In this document: in pieces, positions 1 to 6,399 of the stretch
How the letters are laid out: each line of letters begins with the position of its first letter
Position numbering within the stretch: the stretch's first letter is position 1
Assembly: GCA_039767595.1 (NCBI GenBank)
Contig: JBDNBY010000066.1
Location: 1 to 19,953 of the forward strand
Reading direction: 5' to 3'
Length of the DNA stretch: 19,953 nt
Source: JBDNBY01 sp039767595
GTDB lineage: Bacteria; Pseudomonadota; Alphaproteobacteria; Rhodobacterales; Rhodobacteraceae
Notes under the pieces: generated by a model
The model's database searches: none
Seen by the model: only the letters and a program-made list of their open reading frames with translations
What the model was told of the DNA's origin: nothing
Translations under genes and position numbers: made by a program

Positions 1-394
1 GCCGCGCGCCGCGATGCTTTTTGATCATTGGAAAGCTATGAGAGGTCGTGATCGTAATTTCGGGAAAGCTTTTGTCATCTCGCAGTAGTACGTTATAAAC
101 TGGTTTGAGCTGTTTGATCAGGTTCTGCTCAAGCAACAGCGCCTCGGTCTCGGTCGCCGTGGTCAAGAACATCATCTGCGTCGTTTCGGAAATCATTCGT
201 GCGATCCGCCCCGAATGCCCAGAGGGGCGCGCATAGTTCGACACGCGTGCCTTTAAATTGCGCGCCTTGCCGACATAGAGCACTTTGGAACTGGCATCGA
301 GCATCCGATAGACACCCGGCGAGTTGTCGAGTTTCTTTACATAAGCTGCGATCACCTCATGCCCTGAAGAGGGCTGTGCATCGACCTGTGTCAC
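1..394 (-). CDS. uvrC: UvrC, excinuclease ABC subunit C (N-terminal part only)
   Basis: UvrC makes the two incisions flanking bulky DNA lesions in nucleotide excision repair, working with UvrA and UvrB in the cytoplasm. The first 131 residues are visible. They form the GIY-YIG nuclease domain that makes the 3' incision: GVY at residues 27-29, LYVGKARNLKARV at about 39-51, and the TETEALLLEQNLIK helix near 81-94. The rest lies beyond the left edge. I chose the GTG start at 392-394 because an AAAAAGGG ribosome-binding sequence sits seven bases upstream and because no in-frame ATG lies close by. The ATG at 418-420 is out of frame. The gene follows an SDR gene after a 341-base gap, so it probably has its own promoter. 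I saw no clear LexA box (GAAC/GTTC pair). The family call is secure; the exact start is less so. Confidence 0.93.
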   Translation of the reverse strand, partial: MTQVDAQPSSGHEVIAAYVKKLDNSPGVYRMLDASSKVLYVGKARNLKARVSNYARPSGHSGRIARMISETTQMMFLTTATETEALLLEQNLIKQLKPVYNVLLRDDKSFPEITITTSHSFPMIKKHRGAR

Positions 395-474
395 GGTCAA
401 ACCCTTTTTATTGATTCCATGTCCTGCTGCAATTTTATGCGCAATGGTTCAAGCTTTAAACTATCCCCGTTTTC

Positions 475-483
475 TGTGGATAA
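475..483 (-). other. DnaA-box-like 9-mer
   Basis: The minus strand reads TTATCCACA, identical to the consensus high-affinity DnaA box. A second copy with one mismatch, TTATGCGCA, lies on the plus strand at 435-443. One perfect 9-mer can arise by chance, but its position in AT-rich non-coding DNA upstream of uvrC makes a role in replication initiation, DnaA titration or DnaA-dependent regulation possible. Confidence 0.4.
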
Positions 484-544
484 CTCTGAGGATATCTTGG
501 ATGTAGGTCAAAAAATTCGTTTAAAATGCCGCCCTTAGTCAAAG

Positions 545-561
545 TGCCTATTTTTTAGGCA
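545..561. repeat. Short perfect hairpin with T-only loop
   Basis: Six-base arms TGCCTA and TAGGCA flank a loop of five T residues. It resembles a short transcription terminator stem, but neither side has a clean T-tract after it. The plus side continues ATTTATT and the minus side CTTTGAC. It could end transcription of the upstream SDR gene or be a protein-binding site. Confidence 0.35.
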
Positions 562-616
562 ATTTATTAAGACCCTGAAAATAAATGAAAAAATTAATTA
601 CCGACTCATTAACCCT

Positions 617-631
617 CTGTAAATATTACAG
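617..631. promoter_or_regulatory. Operator-like inverted repeat CTGTAA-ATA-TTACAG
   Basis: Perfect six-base arms surround a three-base centre in the uvrC upstream gap. The symmetry and AT-rich core are typical of sites bound by dimeric regulators. No regulator gene is adjacent and I cannot assign a family. Confidence 0.35.
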
Positions 632-735
632 TTTTATGACACCCAATGTGGCATCAGTGGTGTAGGTGTAAAACTTATGGACCATTTTTTACTTTATGGT
701 GTCTTAAAAACTTACGGTTGCATAAGTAATACTTT

Positions 736-1515
736 TTACTCAACTCCCAATACGTCTGGCGTTTGCCACCCTAAATGCTGCCCCCCATCCACACAAAGGA
801 GCTGACCTGTCACTGCAGGACTGTCTAAAAAGAACCCCAATGCCGCGCAAATACCACTTGGATCTGAGCCACGTTGCAACACAGTGTTGCGCCGTTGGGC
901 TGTGAAATGTTCCGTCGATTGCCGATACCCTTGAACAGTCGGCCCAGGTCCAATGGCATTGACACGGATGTCAGGGGCTAGCCCTTGGGCCGATGTTTGC
1001 GTCAACGCCCACAGCGCCGCTTTGGCCAACGTGTAGGTCGAAAATTCAGGTGTCAGTTTGCGCACCCGTTGATCCACCATATTGATGATCATCGACTGTG
1101 CGATCGGCTCGCCATTTGCGTCCATCTTTGCTTTGGGCGCTTGGGCCGCCAACGCTTGGCTCAGGACATAGGGCGTGCGCAGATTACTTTCAAAATGACG
1201 GTCCCATGAGGCCCGTGTTGCACTGTGAATGTTGTCATATTCGAAAATTGACGCATTGTTGACCAAACAAGTGATCGGCCCGCCTAACGCGTTGGACGCC
1301 TTTGGAATAAGGGCGGCTACGGCATCTTCGTCCAAGACATCCGCTTGGAGGGCAATCGCCTTGCACCCCTTGGCCGTGATCATCTCGACGGTCTCTTGGG
1401 CCTCGTGGGCGGAGCCATTGTAGTGGACGGCAATGTTATATCCGCGATCCGCTAAATAGAGCGCCATCTCGCGGCCAATGCGCTTGGCACCGCCTGTCAC
1501 CACTGCGTTTTTCAT
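736..1515 (-). CDS. Pteridine-reductase-like SDR oxidoreductase (FolM/PTR1 type)
   Basis: This 259-residue NAD(P)H-dependent short-chain dehydrogenase probably reduces a dihydropterin or dihydrofolate in the cytoplasm. The nucleotide-binding motif is TGGAKRIG (residues 7-14), the TGxxxRxG form seen in PTR1 and FolM and not the usual TGxxxGxG. NNAS follows at 86-89. The active site has Tyr161 and Lys165 (YTLAK), but the usual catalytic serine is replaced by Asp148 in INMVDQR, as in Leishmania PTR1. GPGP follows near 193-196. The gene starts 18 bases after the antiporter stop, so the two are probably cotranscribed. The next gene downstream is uvrC. The SDR fold is certain; the pterin substrate is inferred from the motifs. 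Confidence 0.85.
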   Translation of the reverse strand: MKNAVVTGGAKRIGREMALYLADRGYNIAVHYNGSAHEAQETVEMITAKGCKAIALQADVLDEDAVAALIPKASNALGGPITCLVNNASIFEYDNIHSATRASWDRHFESNLRTPYVLSQALAAQAPKAKMDANGEPIAQSMIINMVDQRVRKLTPEFSTYTLAKAALWALTQTSAQGLAPDIRVNAIGPGPTVQGYRQSTEHFTAQRRNTVLQRGSDPSGICAALGFFLDSPAVTGQLLCVDGGQHLGWQTPDVLGVE

Positions 1516-1533
1516 ACTGCCTCGCGTCGGTTT

Positions 1534-2493
1534 TTAATGGGATAAGATTGTAAAAACATAAGCCAAATACGACAGGGTCAAGAGCGCGCCAACCAAACGG
1601 CCCATCGGCAGGCGGAAAAACACGAATGGTGCAAGGATCAAGGACGCCCCCGCCATCACCCAAATATCCAACTGCATGACAGATGCGTCAACGGGAATGG
1701 GGCCAACGAGGCTTGTGATCCCAATGATCGCGAGCAAGTTGAACATATTCGAGCCAATGACATTGCCAATCGCAACGTCTGCCTGACGGCGCACCGCGGC
1801 CACAACCGTCGTCGCCAATTCAGGCAAAGACGTGCCCAGTGCGACAAGCGTTAGGCCAATCACGGTCTCGCTAATACCAAAATCGCGCGCCAGCTCAGAG
1901 GCATTTTCAACCAACAACTCGGCGCCCACGGGCAAGCCAATCAACCCCAGAGCCAGAAATCCGAACACTTTCCAATAAGGCATATCGGGATCGGCACCTT
2001 CGACATCCTTATCATCAGATACGCAGGCCGCGGCCTCGCCTTGCGACCGATGGCGCAGCGCGTCGCGCATCGAGTCGCCTAAAATGAGTGCCAACACCGC
2101 CAAGAGCACTAAGCCCGACCACCAGACAAAGCTGCCCGTGCTGGCCAATGCGATAAACACCCCCGTGGCGATGATCATAAAAATGTAATTCTTAACCGCG
2201 TGGCAGTTTTTCAAACACATGGTCGAAATCAACGCCGGCACGCCCAACACCAGCAGGACATTGGCAATGTTGGATCCCACGACATTGCCGAGCGCAAGGC
2301 CAGGCGCATCCTCGAGGACGGCCGAGATCGAAATCAACAGCTCGGGCGCCGACGTGCCAAAGGCAACAATCGTCAAACTGACAATCAACGCTGGGATCCC
2401 AAGTCGCAGGGCTAAGTTCACCGCCCCTTTGACCAACCAGTCGCCGGCTATCAATTGGAAAAACAATCCCAATCCACCCCAAAGCCACTCCAT
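1534..2493 (-). CDS. Calcium/sodium antiporter (CaCA family, YrbG-like)
   Basis: This 319-residue inner-membrane cation/Ca2+ exchanger has the two inverted Na_Ca_ex repeats of the family. Each carries its ion-binding motif: GTSAPE at residues 46-51 and GTSLPE at 220-225. Each is followed by a GNVxGSN helix, near 69-75 and 243-249. About ten hydrophobic segments are visible. A central acidic, hydrophilic loop (about 148-172) links the halves. The length fits bacterial YrbG-type proteins. The ATG at 2491-2493 directly follows the TAG of the small gene upstream, with no bases between them, which implies translational coupling. The likely role is Na+-driven Ca2+ export, which suits a marine organism, but the transported ion cannot be read from sequence alone. 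Confidence 0.92.
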   Translation of the reverse strand: MEWLWGGLGLFFQLIAGDWLVKGAVNLALRLGIPALIVSLTIVAFGTSAPELLISISAVLEDAPGLALGNVVGSNIANVLLVLGVPALISTMCLKNCHAVKNYIFMIIATGVFIALASTGSFVWWSGLVLLAVLALILGDSMRDALRHRSQGEAAACVSDDKDVEGADPDMPYWKVFGFLALGLIGLPVGAELLVENASELARDFGISETVIGLTLVALGTSLPELATTVVAAVRRQADVAIGNVIGSNMFNLLAIIGITSLVGPIPVDASVMQLDIWVMAGASLILAPFVFFRLPMGRLVGALLTLSYLAYVFTILSH

Positions 2494-2661
2494 CTAGGCG
2501 CTCCTTTTGCAAGGACAGGGCCCTTTGCCAATTTTGGGCCTGCCGCAGCTGTCGCAGCGTTTTTTCGCCTGTAATCCCAATAATTTGCGTGGCTTGAGCT
2601 TACCGAACATGCCCAGCACGCCGATAAACACTAAAAAGAGCAGAACAATTTTTGAAATCAC
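2494..2661 (-). CDS. Small membrane protein with zinc-ribbon-like tail (55 aa)
   Basis: This short frame starts at GTG (2659-2661) and ends at TAG. Residues 4-19 (KIVLLFLVFIGVLGMF) make one membrane helix. A basic linker (about 21-35) leads to a Cys-rich end with CDSCGRPKIGKGPCPCK, so CxxC at 36-39 and CxC at 49-51, which could hold one zinc or iron atom. GGAG lies six bases before the GTG, inside the end of the S49 peptidase gene. The frame fills the space exactly: one base after the peptidase stop and none before the antiporter ATG. That fit, the good ribosome-binding site and the domain-like composition argue that it is real. I believe similar small proteins occur at this locus in related bacteria, but this needs a search. 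The function is unknown. Confidence 0.75.
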   Translation of the reverse strand: MISKIVLLFLVFIGVLGMFGKLKPRKLLGLQAKKRCDSCGRPKIGKGPCPCKRSA

Positions 2662-2662
2662 G

Positions 2663-3457
2663 TCACACTCCAAAGCGCGAAAACAATGCGCGCTCTTCTA
2701 TTTTGCCCATCGCCGCATCCATCGCGCCAAAACCGAGCTTGGCCAAAAAGGGCGTTTTTTGTGAAATATGCTTGATCTTTACTTTGTCGCCGAATTTTTC
2801 GCGCAAGACGTGATCCAAATCGCCAAACCCATCAACAAGGCCAAGGCCCTTGCCCCGCGCCGCAGTCCAAAAGGCGCCAGTGAACAAGCTGTCATCCTCG
2901 GCCAAACGGCTGCCGCGTCGGCTGCGCACATATGATTTGAATTCGTCATGCACATCTTCGAGAAGGGATTTAAGCCGCTCCACATCTTGGGGGTTTTCTT
3001 CGCGAAAGGGATCCAAGGTCGATTTACTCTCGCCGGCGGTATAAACGCGGCGCTCAATCCCCATTTTATTCAACAGCTCCGGCATACCAAAGCCCGCTGA
3101 GATCACACCAATCGAGCCAACAACGGAGGCACGGTCAGCATAGATTTCATCTGCAGCACAGGCCAGCCAATAGCCGCCAGAGGCCGCCACATCCTCAACA
3201 AAGGCCAGCACGGGAATATCATCTTTTTGCGCCAAACGCCGAATACGCGCCGCGATCAGAGCGCTTTGCACAGGGGATCCACCAGGTGAGTTGATTTGCA
3301 ACGCCACGGCCTGCGGCTTGGCGGCGAACGCTTTTTCGATTGTGTCGCGCAAGGCGGCATCGGATAACACGCCGCGACCGCTGGCGGCGATCATGCCTTG
3401 CAATCGAACGACGGTGACTTTCGGCTTTTTCAGCCGTTTCAAGAATGCTTTGATCAT
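2663..3457 (-). CDS. S49 family serine peptidase (SppA/SohB-like)
   Basis: This 264-residue peptidase belongs to the signal-peptide-peptidase (SppA) clan, which uses a Ser-Lys dyad to cut membrane-derived or misfolded peptides. The nucleophile is Ser93 in AASGGYWLA and the general base is probably Lys145 in AGESKSTLDPF. The 52-residue spacing equals that of Bacillus SppA (Ser147/Lys199). The NSPGG segment at 56-60 is also typical. It is the short, one-domain form. No cleavable signal or clear transmembrane helix is seen at the N-terminus (MIKAFLKRLKKPKV), unlike many SppA proteins, so it may be peripheral or held by a partner. The small membrane protein encoded one base downstream is a candidate. 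Confidence 0.9.
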   Translation of the reverse strand: MIKAFLKRLKKPKVTVVRLQGMIAASGRGVLSDAALRDTIEKAFAAKPQAVALQINSPGGSPVQSALIAARIRRLAQKDDIPVLAFVEDVAASGGYWLACAADEIYADRASVVGSIGVISAGFGMPELLNKMGIERRVYTAGESKSTLDPFREENPQDVERLKSLLEDVHDEFKSYVRSRRGSRLAEDDSLFTGAFWTAARGKGLGLVDGFGDLDHVLREKFGDKVKIKHISQKTPFLAKLGFGAMDAAMGKIEERALFSRFGV

Positions 3458-3536
3458 AGCACAGACTTAGAGATTGCCCTGCCCTGTGACAAGGGCCACC
3501 GCCGATGGGATCCGCTTTTATTTATGCACTGCGCCG

Positions 3537-4298
3537 TTACTGGCGCACGCGGTACCCCGTTTTGAAAATCCACCCCACCAGCCCCATGCAAATGAGAGTA
3601 AAGAGCGCAATGGCCCCAAGGCTCAACACCACAGGCACATCAGCGGCCCCGTAAAAAGACCACCGAAATCCTGAAATCAAGTAGACCACTGGATTAAACA
3701 ACGTGACGGTCTGCCAAAATGGCGGCAACATTGAGATGGAATAAAAAGAGCCGCCCAAAAACACCAAGGGCGTGATCACCAACAGCGGGATCAATTGGAG
3801 TTGTTCGAAATTATCGGCCCAAATCCCAATGATAAAGCCAAACAAAGAAAAGCTGATACAGGTCAACACAAGAAACAGCACCATCGCAAACGGGTGCAAA
3901 ATCTGAAGATCCACGAAAAATGTGGAGGTGACCAAAATCATGGCGCCGATCATCATCGCCTTGGTCGCCGCGGCGCCGACATAGCCCAGAACGATTTCCA
4001 AAAAGTTCACGGGCGCTGAGAATAACTCGTAAGTGGTGCCGATAAAACGCGGGAAATAAATGCCAAAGGACGCGTTCGAGATCGCCTGCGTCATGATGGT
4101 GAGCATGATCAACCCCGGCACAATGAACGCGCCATAGCTCACACCATCCACTTGATCAATGCGCGAGCCAATGGCCGAGCCAAACACCACAAAATAAAGC
4201 GCGGTGGAGATAACAGGCGAGGCAAGGCTTTGACCTATCGTGCGGAAAAACCGTCCCATTTCAGTAACATAGATCGCCCAAACTGCGCGGAAATTCAT
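3537..4298 (-). CDS. ABC-2 type exporter, permease subunit
   Basis: This 253-residue integral membrane protein belongs to the ABC-2 permease family (YadH/DrrB-like). About six hydrophobic segments are visible: near residues 24-44, 56-78, 108-130, 138-160, 168-190 and 225-246. It should pair with the ATPase encoded just upstream to export a lipid, drug or polysaccharide. Its ATG overlaps the ATPase stop in the ATGA arrangement (4295-4298), a sign of coupled translation and matched subunit amounts. The substrate cannot be told from sequence. A 79-base gap without an evident terminator separates it from the S49 peptidase gene. Confidence 0.9.
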   Translation of the reverse strand: MNFRAVWAIYVTEMGRFFRTIGQSLASPVISTALYFVVFGSAIGSRIDQVDGVSYGAFIVPGLIMLTIMTQAISNASFGIYFPRFIGTTYELFSAPVNFLEIVLGYVGAAATKAMMIGAMILVTSTFFVDLQILHPFAMVLFLVLTCISFSLFGFIIGIWADNFEQLQLIPLLVITPLVFLGGSFYSISMLPPFWQTVTLFNPVVYLISGFRWSFYGAADVPVVLSLGAIALFTLICMGLVGWIFKTGYRVRQ

Positions 4299-5221
4299 GT
4301 GGCATCCTCCTGTTGAAGTAAATCAACGAAAATCTCTTCGAGCGTGCTGTTGCGCGTTGTAATATCCTTCAGCGACAGCCCCGCGGCCGCCAATTGGGTC
4401 AACAGCCGTGTGATGCCCGTGTGTTTGGCCTGCGTGTCATAGCTATAGACAAGCGTTTGCCCCTCCGCCCCAAGGCTCAGGTTAAACTCGGCCAAGGCCT
4501 CGGGCACTGCGCTGAGCGTCTCGTGGATATCGATACTGAGGGTTTTTTGGCCCATGCGCTGCATCAGGCTATCTTTGGATTCGGTGAGTAAAATGCGCCC
4601 TTTGTGAATGACGGCCACACGATCGGCGATCGCCTCGGCCTCTTCGATGTAGTGGGTGGTTAACACGATCGTCACGCCCCGCTCTTTGAGGCGTGCGACC
4701 ACTTCCCACATATCGCGGCGCAGTTCGACATCGACGCCGGCACTTGGCTCGTCGAGGAACAAGATCTGCGGCTCATGCACGAGTGCCTTAGCAATCAAAA
4801 CACGCCGTTTCATGCCACCAGAGAGCTCTTTGGTTTGATTGTTGCGCTTATCCCAAAGTGACAAATCGCGCAGCACTTGCTCCACCTTCGCGTCATCGCG
4901 CGGCAACCCAAAGAGACCCCTCGAATGGCGCACTGTCGAAATCACTTTTTCAAAGGGCTCAAGGTTAATCTCTTGGGGCACAAGCCCAATCATTTTACGC
5001 GCAGCGCGGTAATCGCGCTTGATATCAAACCCGCCCACAGTGATCGACCCGCTGCTTGGCTCGACCAAACCACAAATCGTCGAAATGAACGTCGTCTTGC
5101 CGGCCCCATTGGGCCCCAACAGCGCAAGAATTTCCCCATCCTCAAGCCGAAGCGACGCCCCGTCCAATGCGGTAAACCCATTTGCATAGGTCTTGCGCAC
5201 GTCGTTTGCTTCTAAAATCAC
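4295..5221 (-). CDS. ABC-2 type exporter, ATP-binding subunit
   Basis: This 308-residue ATPase powers the ABC-2 permease encoded next. It has Walker A GPNGAGKTT (residues 36-44), a Q-loop near VPQE (81-84), the signature LSGGMKRR (133-140), Walker B ILFLDEPSAG (about 153-162) and the switch histidine in VLTTHYIEEAE (about 185-195). The last 90 residues or so form an accessory domain common in CcmA/YadG-like exporters. The start is GTG (5219-5221) with a GAGGGG ribosome-binding sequence about five bases ahead. An overlapping ATG at 5221-5223 is out of frame and runs straight into TGA. The gene lies 34 bases after hemE on the same strand, so it may share the hemE transcript. Export of a tetrapyrrole is possible but only a guess from position. 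Confidence 0.92.
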   Translation of the reverse strand: MILEANDVRKTYANGFTALDGASLRLEDGEILALLGPNGAGKTTFISTICGLVEPSSGSITVGGFDIKRDYRAARKMIGLVPQEINLEPFEKVISTVRHSRGLFGLPRDDAKVEQVLRDLSLWDKRNNQTKELSGGMKRRVLIAKALVHEPQILFLDEPSAGVDVELRRDMWEVVARLKERGVTIVLTTHYIEEAEAIADRVAVIHKGRILLTESKDSLMQRMGQKTLSIDIHETLSAVPEALAEFNLSLGAEGQTLVYSYDTQAKHTGITRLLTQLAAAGLSLKDITTRNSTLEEIFVDLLQQEDAT

Positions 5222-5255
5222 ATCGCCCCCTCTTGGCCCTCAGGCCGTTTTGGAA

Positions 5256-6293
5256 TTAGCCTTCTCGGACTGTATCAATCATCTTTTTCACATTGTCCGG
5301 ATCCGCATCAGGCGTGATACCATGCCCGAGGTTAAAAATATGTGGCCCTTTGGCAAAGTCACGCACAATCTCGCGCGTTTGTGTCACTAGGTTATCACCG
5401 CCCGTCACCATGTGAGAGGATGCAAGATTGCCTTGCACACAGCCATCGACCTGTACGTGCTGCGCGGCCCATGCAGATGAGACCCCATCATCCAGCGCCA
5501 CACAATCCGCGCCTGTCGCTTTGGCAAAGCCGATATAGCGTTCGCCCGCACCGCGCGGGAAGGCGATGATCGGCGTATCTGGATGACGCGCTTTGAGGGC
5601 TGAGATAATCTTTTTCGCGGGCTCAACGGCGTATTTGTCAAAATCCGCCCCTTTGAGAGATCCCGCCCAACTGTCAAATAATTTCACCACTTCTGCGCCC
5701 GCTTCAATCTGTTTGGACAGATATTCAATCGTGCCTTGGGTTAACATATCCATCACAGCGTCAAACACCTCAGGCGCCTCAGCCTTGAGCGCATGGGCCG
5801 GCCCTTGGTCTGGGGTGCCTTTACCGGCGATCATATAGGTTGCCACAGTCCACGGCATGCCGGCAAAGCCTATCAATGTTGTCTCTTTGGGCAATTCTTG
5901 CGACAAGATCCGCACAGTCTCGTAGATGGGGTTTAATGTCTCGTGTATTGCCTCAACTGGCCCCAAAGCTTGTGCTTCGACCATGTTCGAGATGGTGGAC
6001 AGACGCGGCCCCTCGCCTGTTTCGAACCATAGCGCAGCGCCCAGCGCCTGCGGCAACAGCAAAATATCAGCAAACAAAATGGCTGCATCAAACCCATATC
6101 TGCGAATCGGCTGCAACGTGACTTCGGCCGCCAGTTCCGGATTGTAGCATAGTGATAAAAAATCACCGGCCTGCGCACGGGTCGCTTTGTACTCGGGCAA
6201 ATAGCGCCCTGCTTGACGCATCATCCAAATTGGCGGGGTTGGCAATGTCTCACCGGCCAAAGCCCGCAAAATTGTTTTGTTGGGATGCGTCAT
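5256..6293 (-). CDS. hemE: Uroporphyrinogen decarboxylase
   Basis: HemE removes four carboxyl groups from uroporphyrinogen III to give coproporphyrinogen III in heme synthesis. The 345-residue product has the family motifs PPIWMMRQAGRYLPEY (about 20-35), FADILLLPQALG (the Asp-bearing active-site loop) and NLGHGI near the C-terminus. The length is normal. The frame is open further upstream, to 6335, but I chose the ATG at 6291-6293 (MTHPNKTILRAL) because AGGAG lies six bases before it and because homology to the family starts there. The gene is divergent from hemC across 106 bases, and the ABC exporter genes follow in the same direction. A TTGACG hexamer on the minus strand (6370-6375) could be its -35 element, but no good -10 matches it. 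Confidence 0.97.
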   Translation of the reverse strand: MTHPNKTILRALAGETLPTPPIWMMRQAGRYLPEYKATRAQAGDFLSLCYNPELAAEVTLQPIRRYGFDAAILFADILLLPQALGAALWFETGEGPRLSTISNMVEAQALGPVEAIHETLNPIYETVRILSQELPKETTLIGFAGMPWTVATYMIAGKGTPDQGPAHALKAEAPEVFDAVMDMLTQGTIEYLSKQIEAGAEVVKLFDSWAGSLKGADFDKYAVEPAKKIISALKARHPDTPIIAFPRGAGERYIGFAKATGADCVALDDGVSSAWAAQHVQVDGCVQGNLASSHMVTGGDNLVTQTREIVRDFAKGPHIFNLGHGITPDADPDNVKKMIDTVREG

Positions 6294-6399
6294 TTTATGC
6301 TCCTTTAATCCTTGGCACACGCGCCGCAGTAACATCTTCTTTACTGTTCATGGGCAGTTTCACTTGCCACGTCAAGCAAACTCACATATCCAAAGCGTC
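6294..6399. promoter_or_regulatory. Divergent hemE-hemC promoter region with inverted repeat
   Basis: These 106 bases must contain the promoters for both heme genes. A perfect inverted repeat, CAGTAA-N8-TTACTG, lies near its middle at 6327-6346 and is a candidate operator for joint control. The hemE ribosome-binding sequence AGGAG is at 6300-6304. A CTTG-N6-CAAG repeat is at 6363-6376. I saw no perfect FNR site (TTGAT-N4-ATCAA) and no DnaA box. Confidence 0.5.

Larger units (their letters stand above)
395..735. promoter_or_regulatory. AT-rich intergenic region upstream of uvrC
   Basis: This is the only gap over 300 bases. It separates uvrC from the upstream SDR gene and is visibly more AT-rich than the coding DNA around it. 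It contains a perfect DnaA-box sequence (475-483), a TGCCTA/TAGGCA hairpin (545-561) and a CTGTAA/TTACAG inverted repeat (617-631). A weak stem, ACTTA/TAAGT followed by T residues on the minus strand, lies at about 709-726 and might end the SDR transcript. The uvrC promoter should lie here, but no convincing -35/-10 pair was found. Open frames in it are short and unsupported. Confidence 0.6.

Noticed and set aside
594..623. CtrA-like TTAA pairs upstream of uvrC
   Set aside because: The spacing is not the required seven bases between perfect TTAA halves; the closest match is TTAA-N7-TAAA.
585..665. 26-residue plus-strand frame (MKKLITDSLT...) as a leader peptide
   Set aside because: No ribosome-binding sequence and no plus-strand gene downstream to be regulated; AT-rich DNA gives such frames by chance.
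678..809. 43-codon plus-strand frame starting MDHFLLYGVL with a Cys-rich end
   Set aside because: Its second half overlaps the 3' end of the SDR gene, the ribosome-binding match is weak, and there is no domain or partner gene to support it.
3481..3496. GCCCT-N6-AGGGC hairpin between the ABC permease and the S49 peptidase as a terminator
   Set aside because: Only five base pairs and no T-tract follows on either strand.
6345..6362. PpsR-type site TGT-N12-ACA in the hemE-hemC gap
   Set aside because: The second half reads TCA, and nothing else in the window points to photosynthesis genes.
6277..6399. N-terminal extension of HemC starting at 6277
   Set aside because: It overlaps the hemE start, is not part of the family, and the ATG at 6400 gives the normal length.
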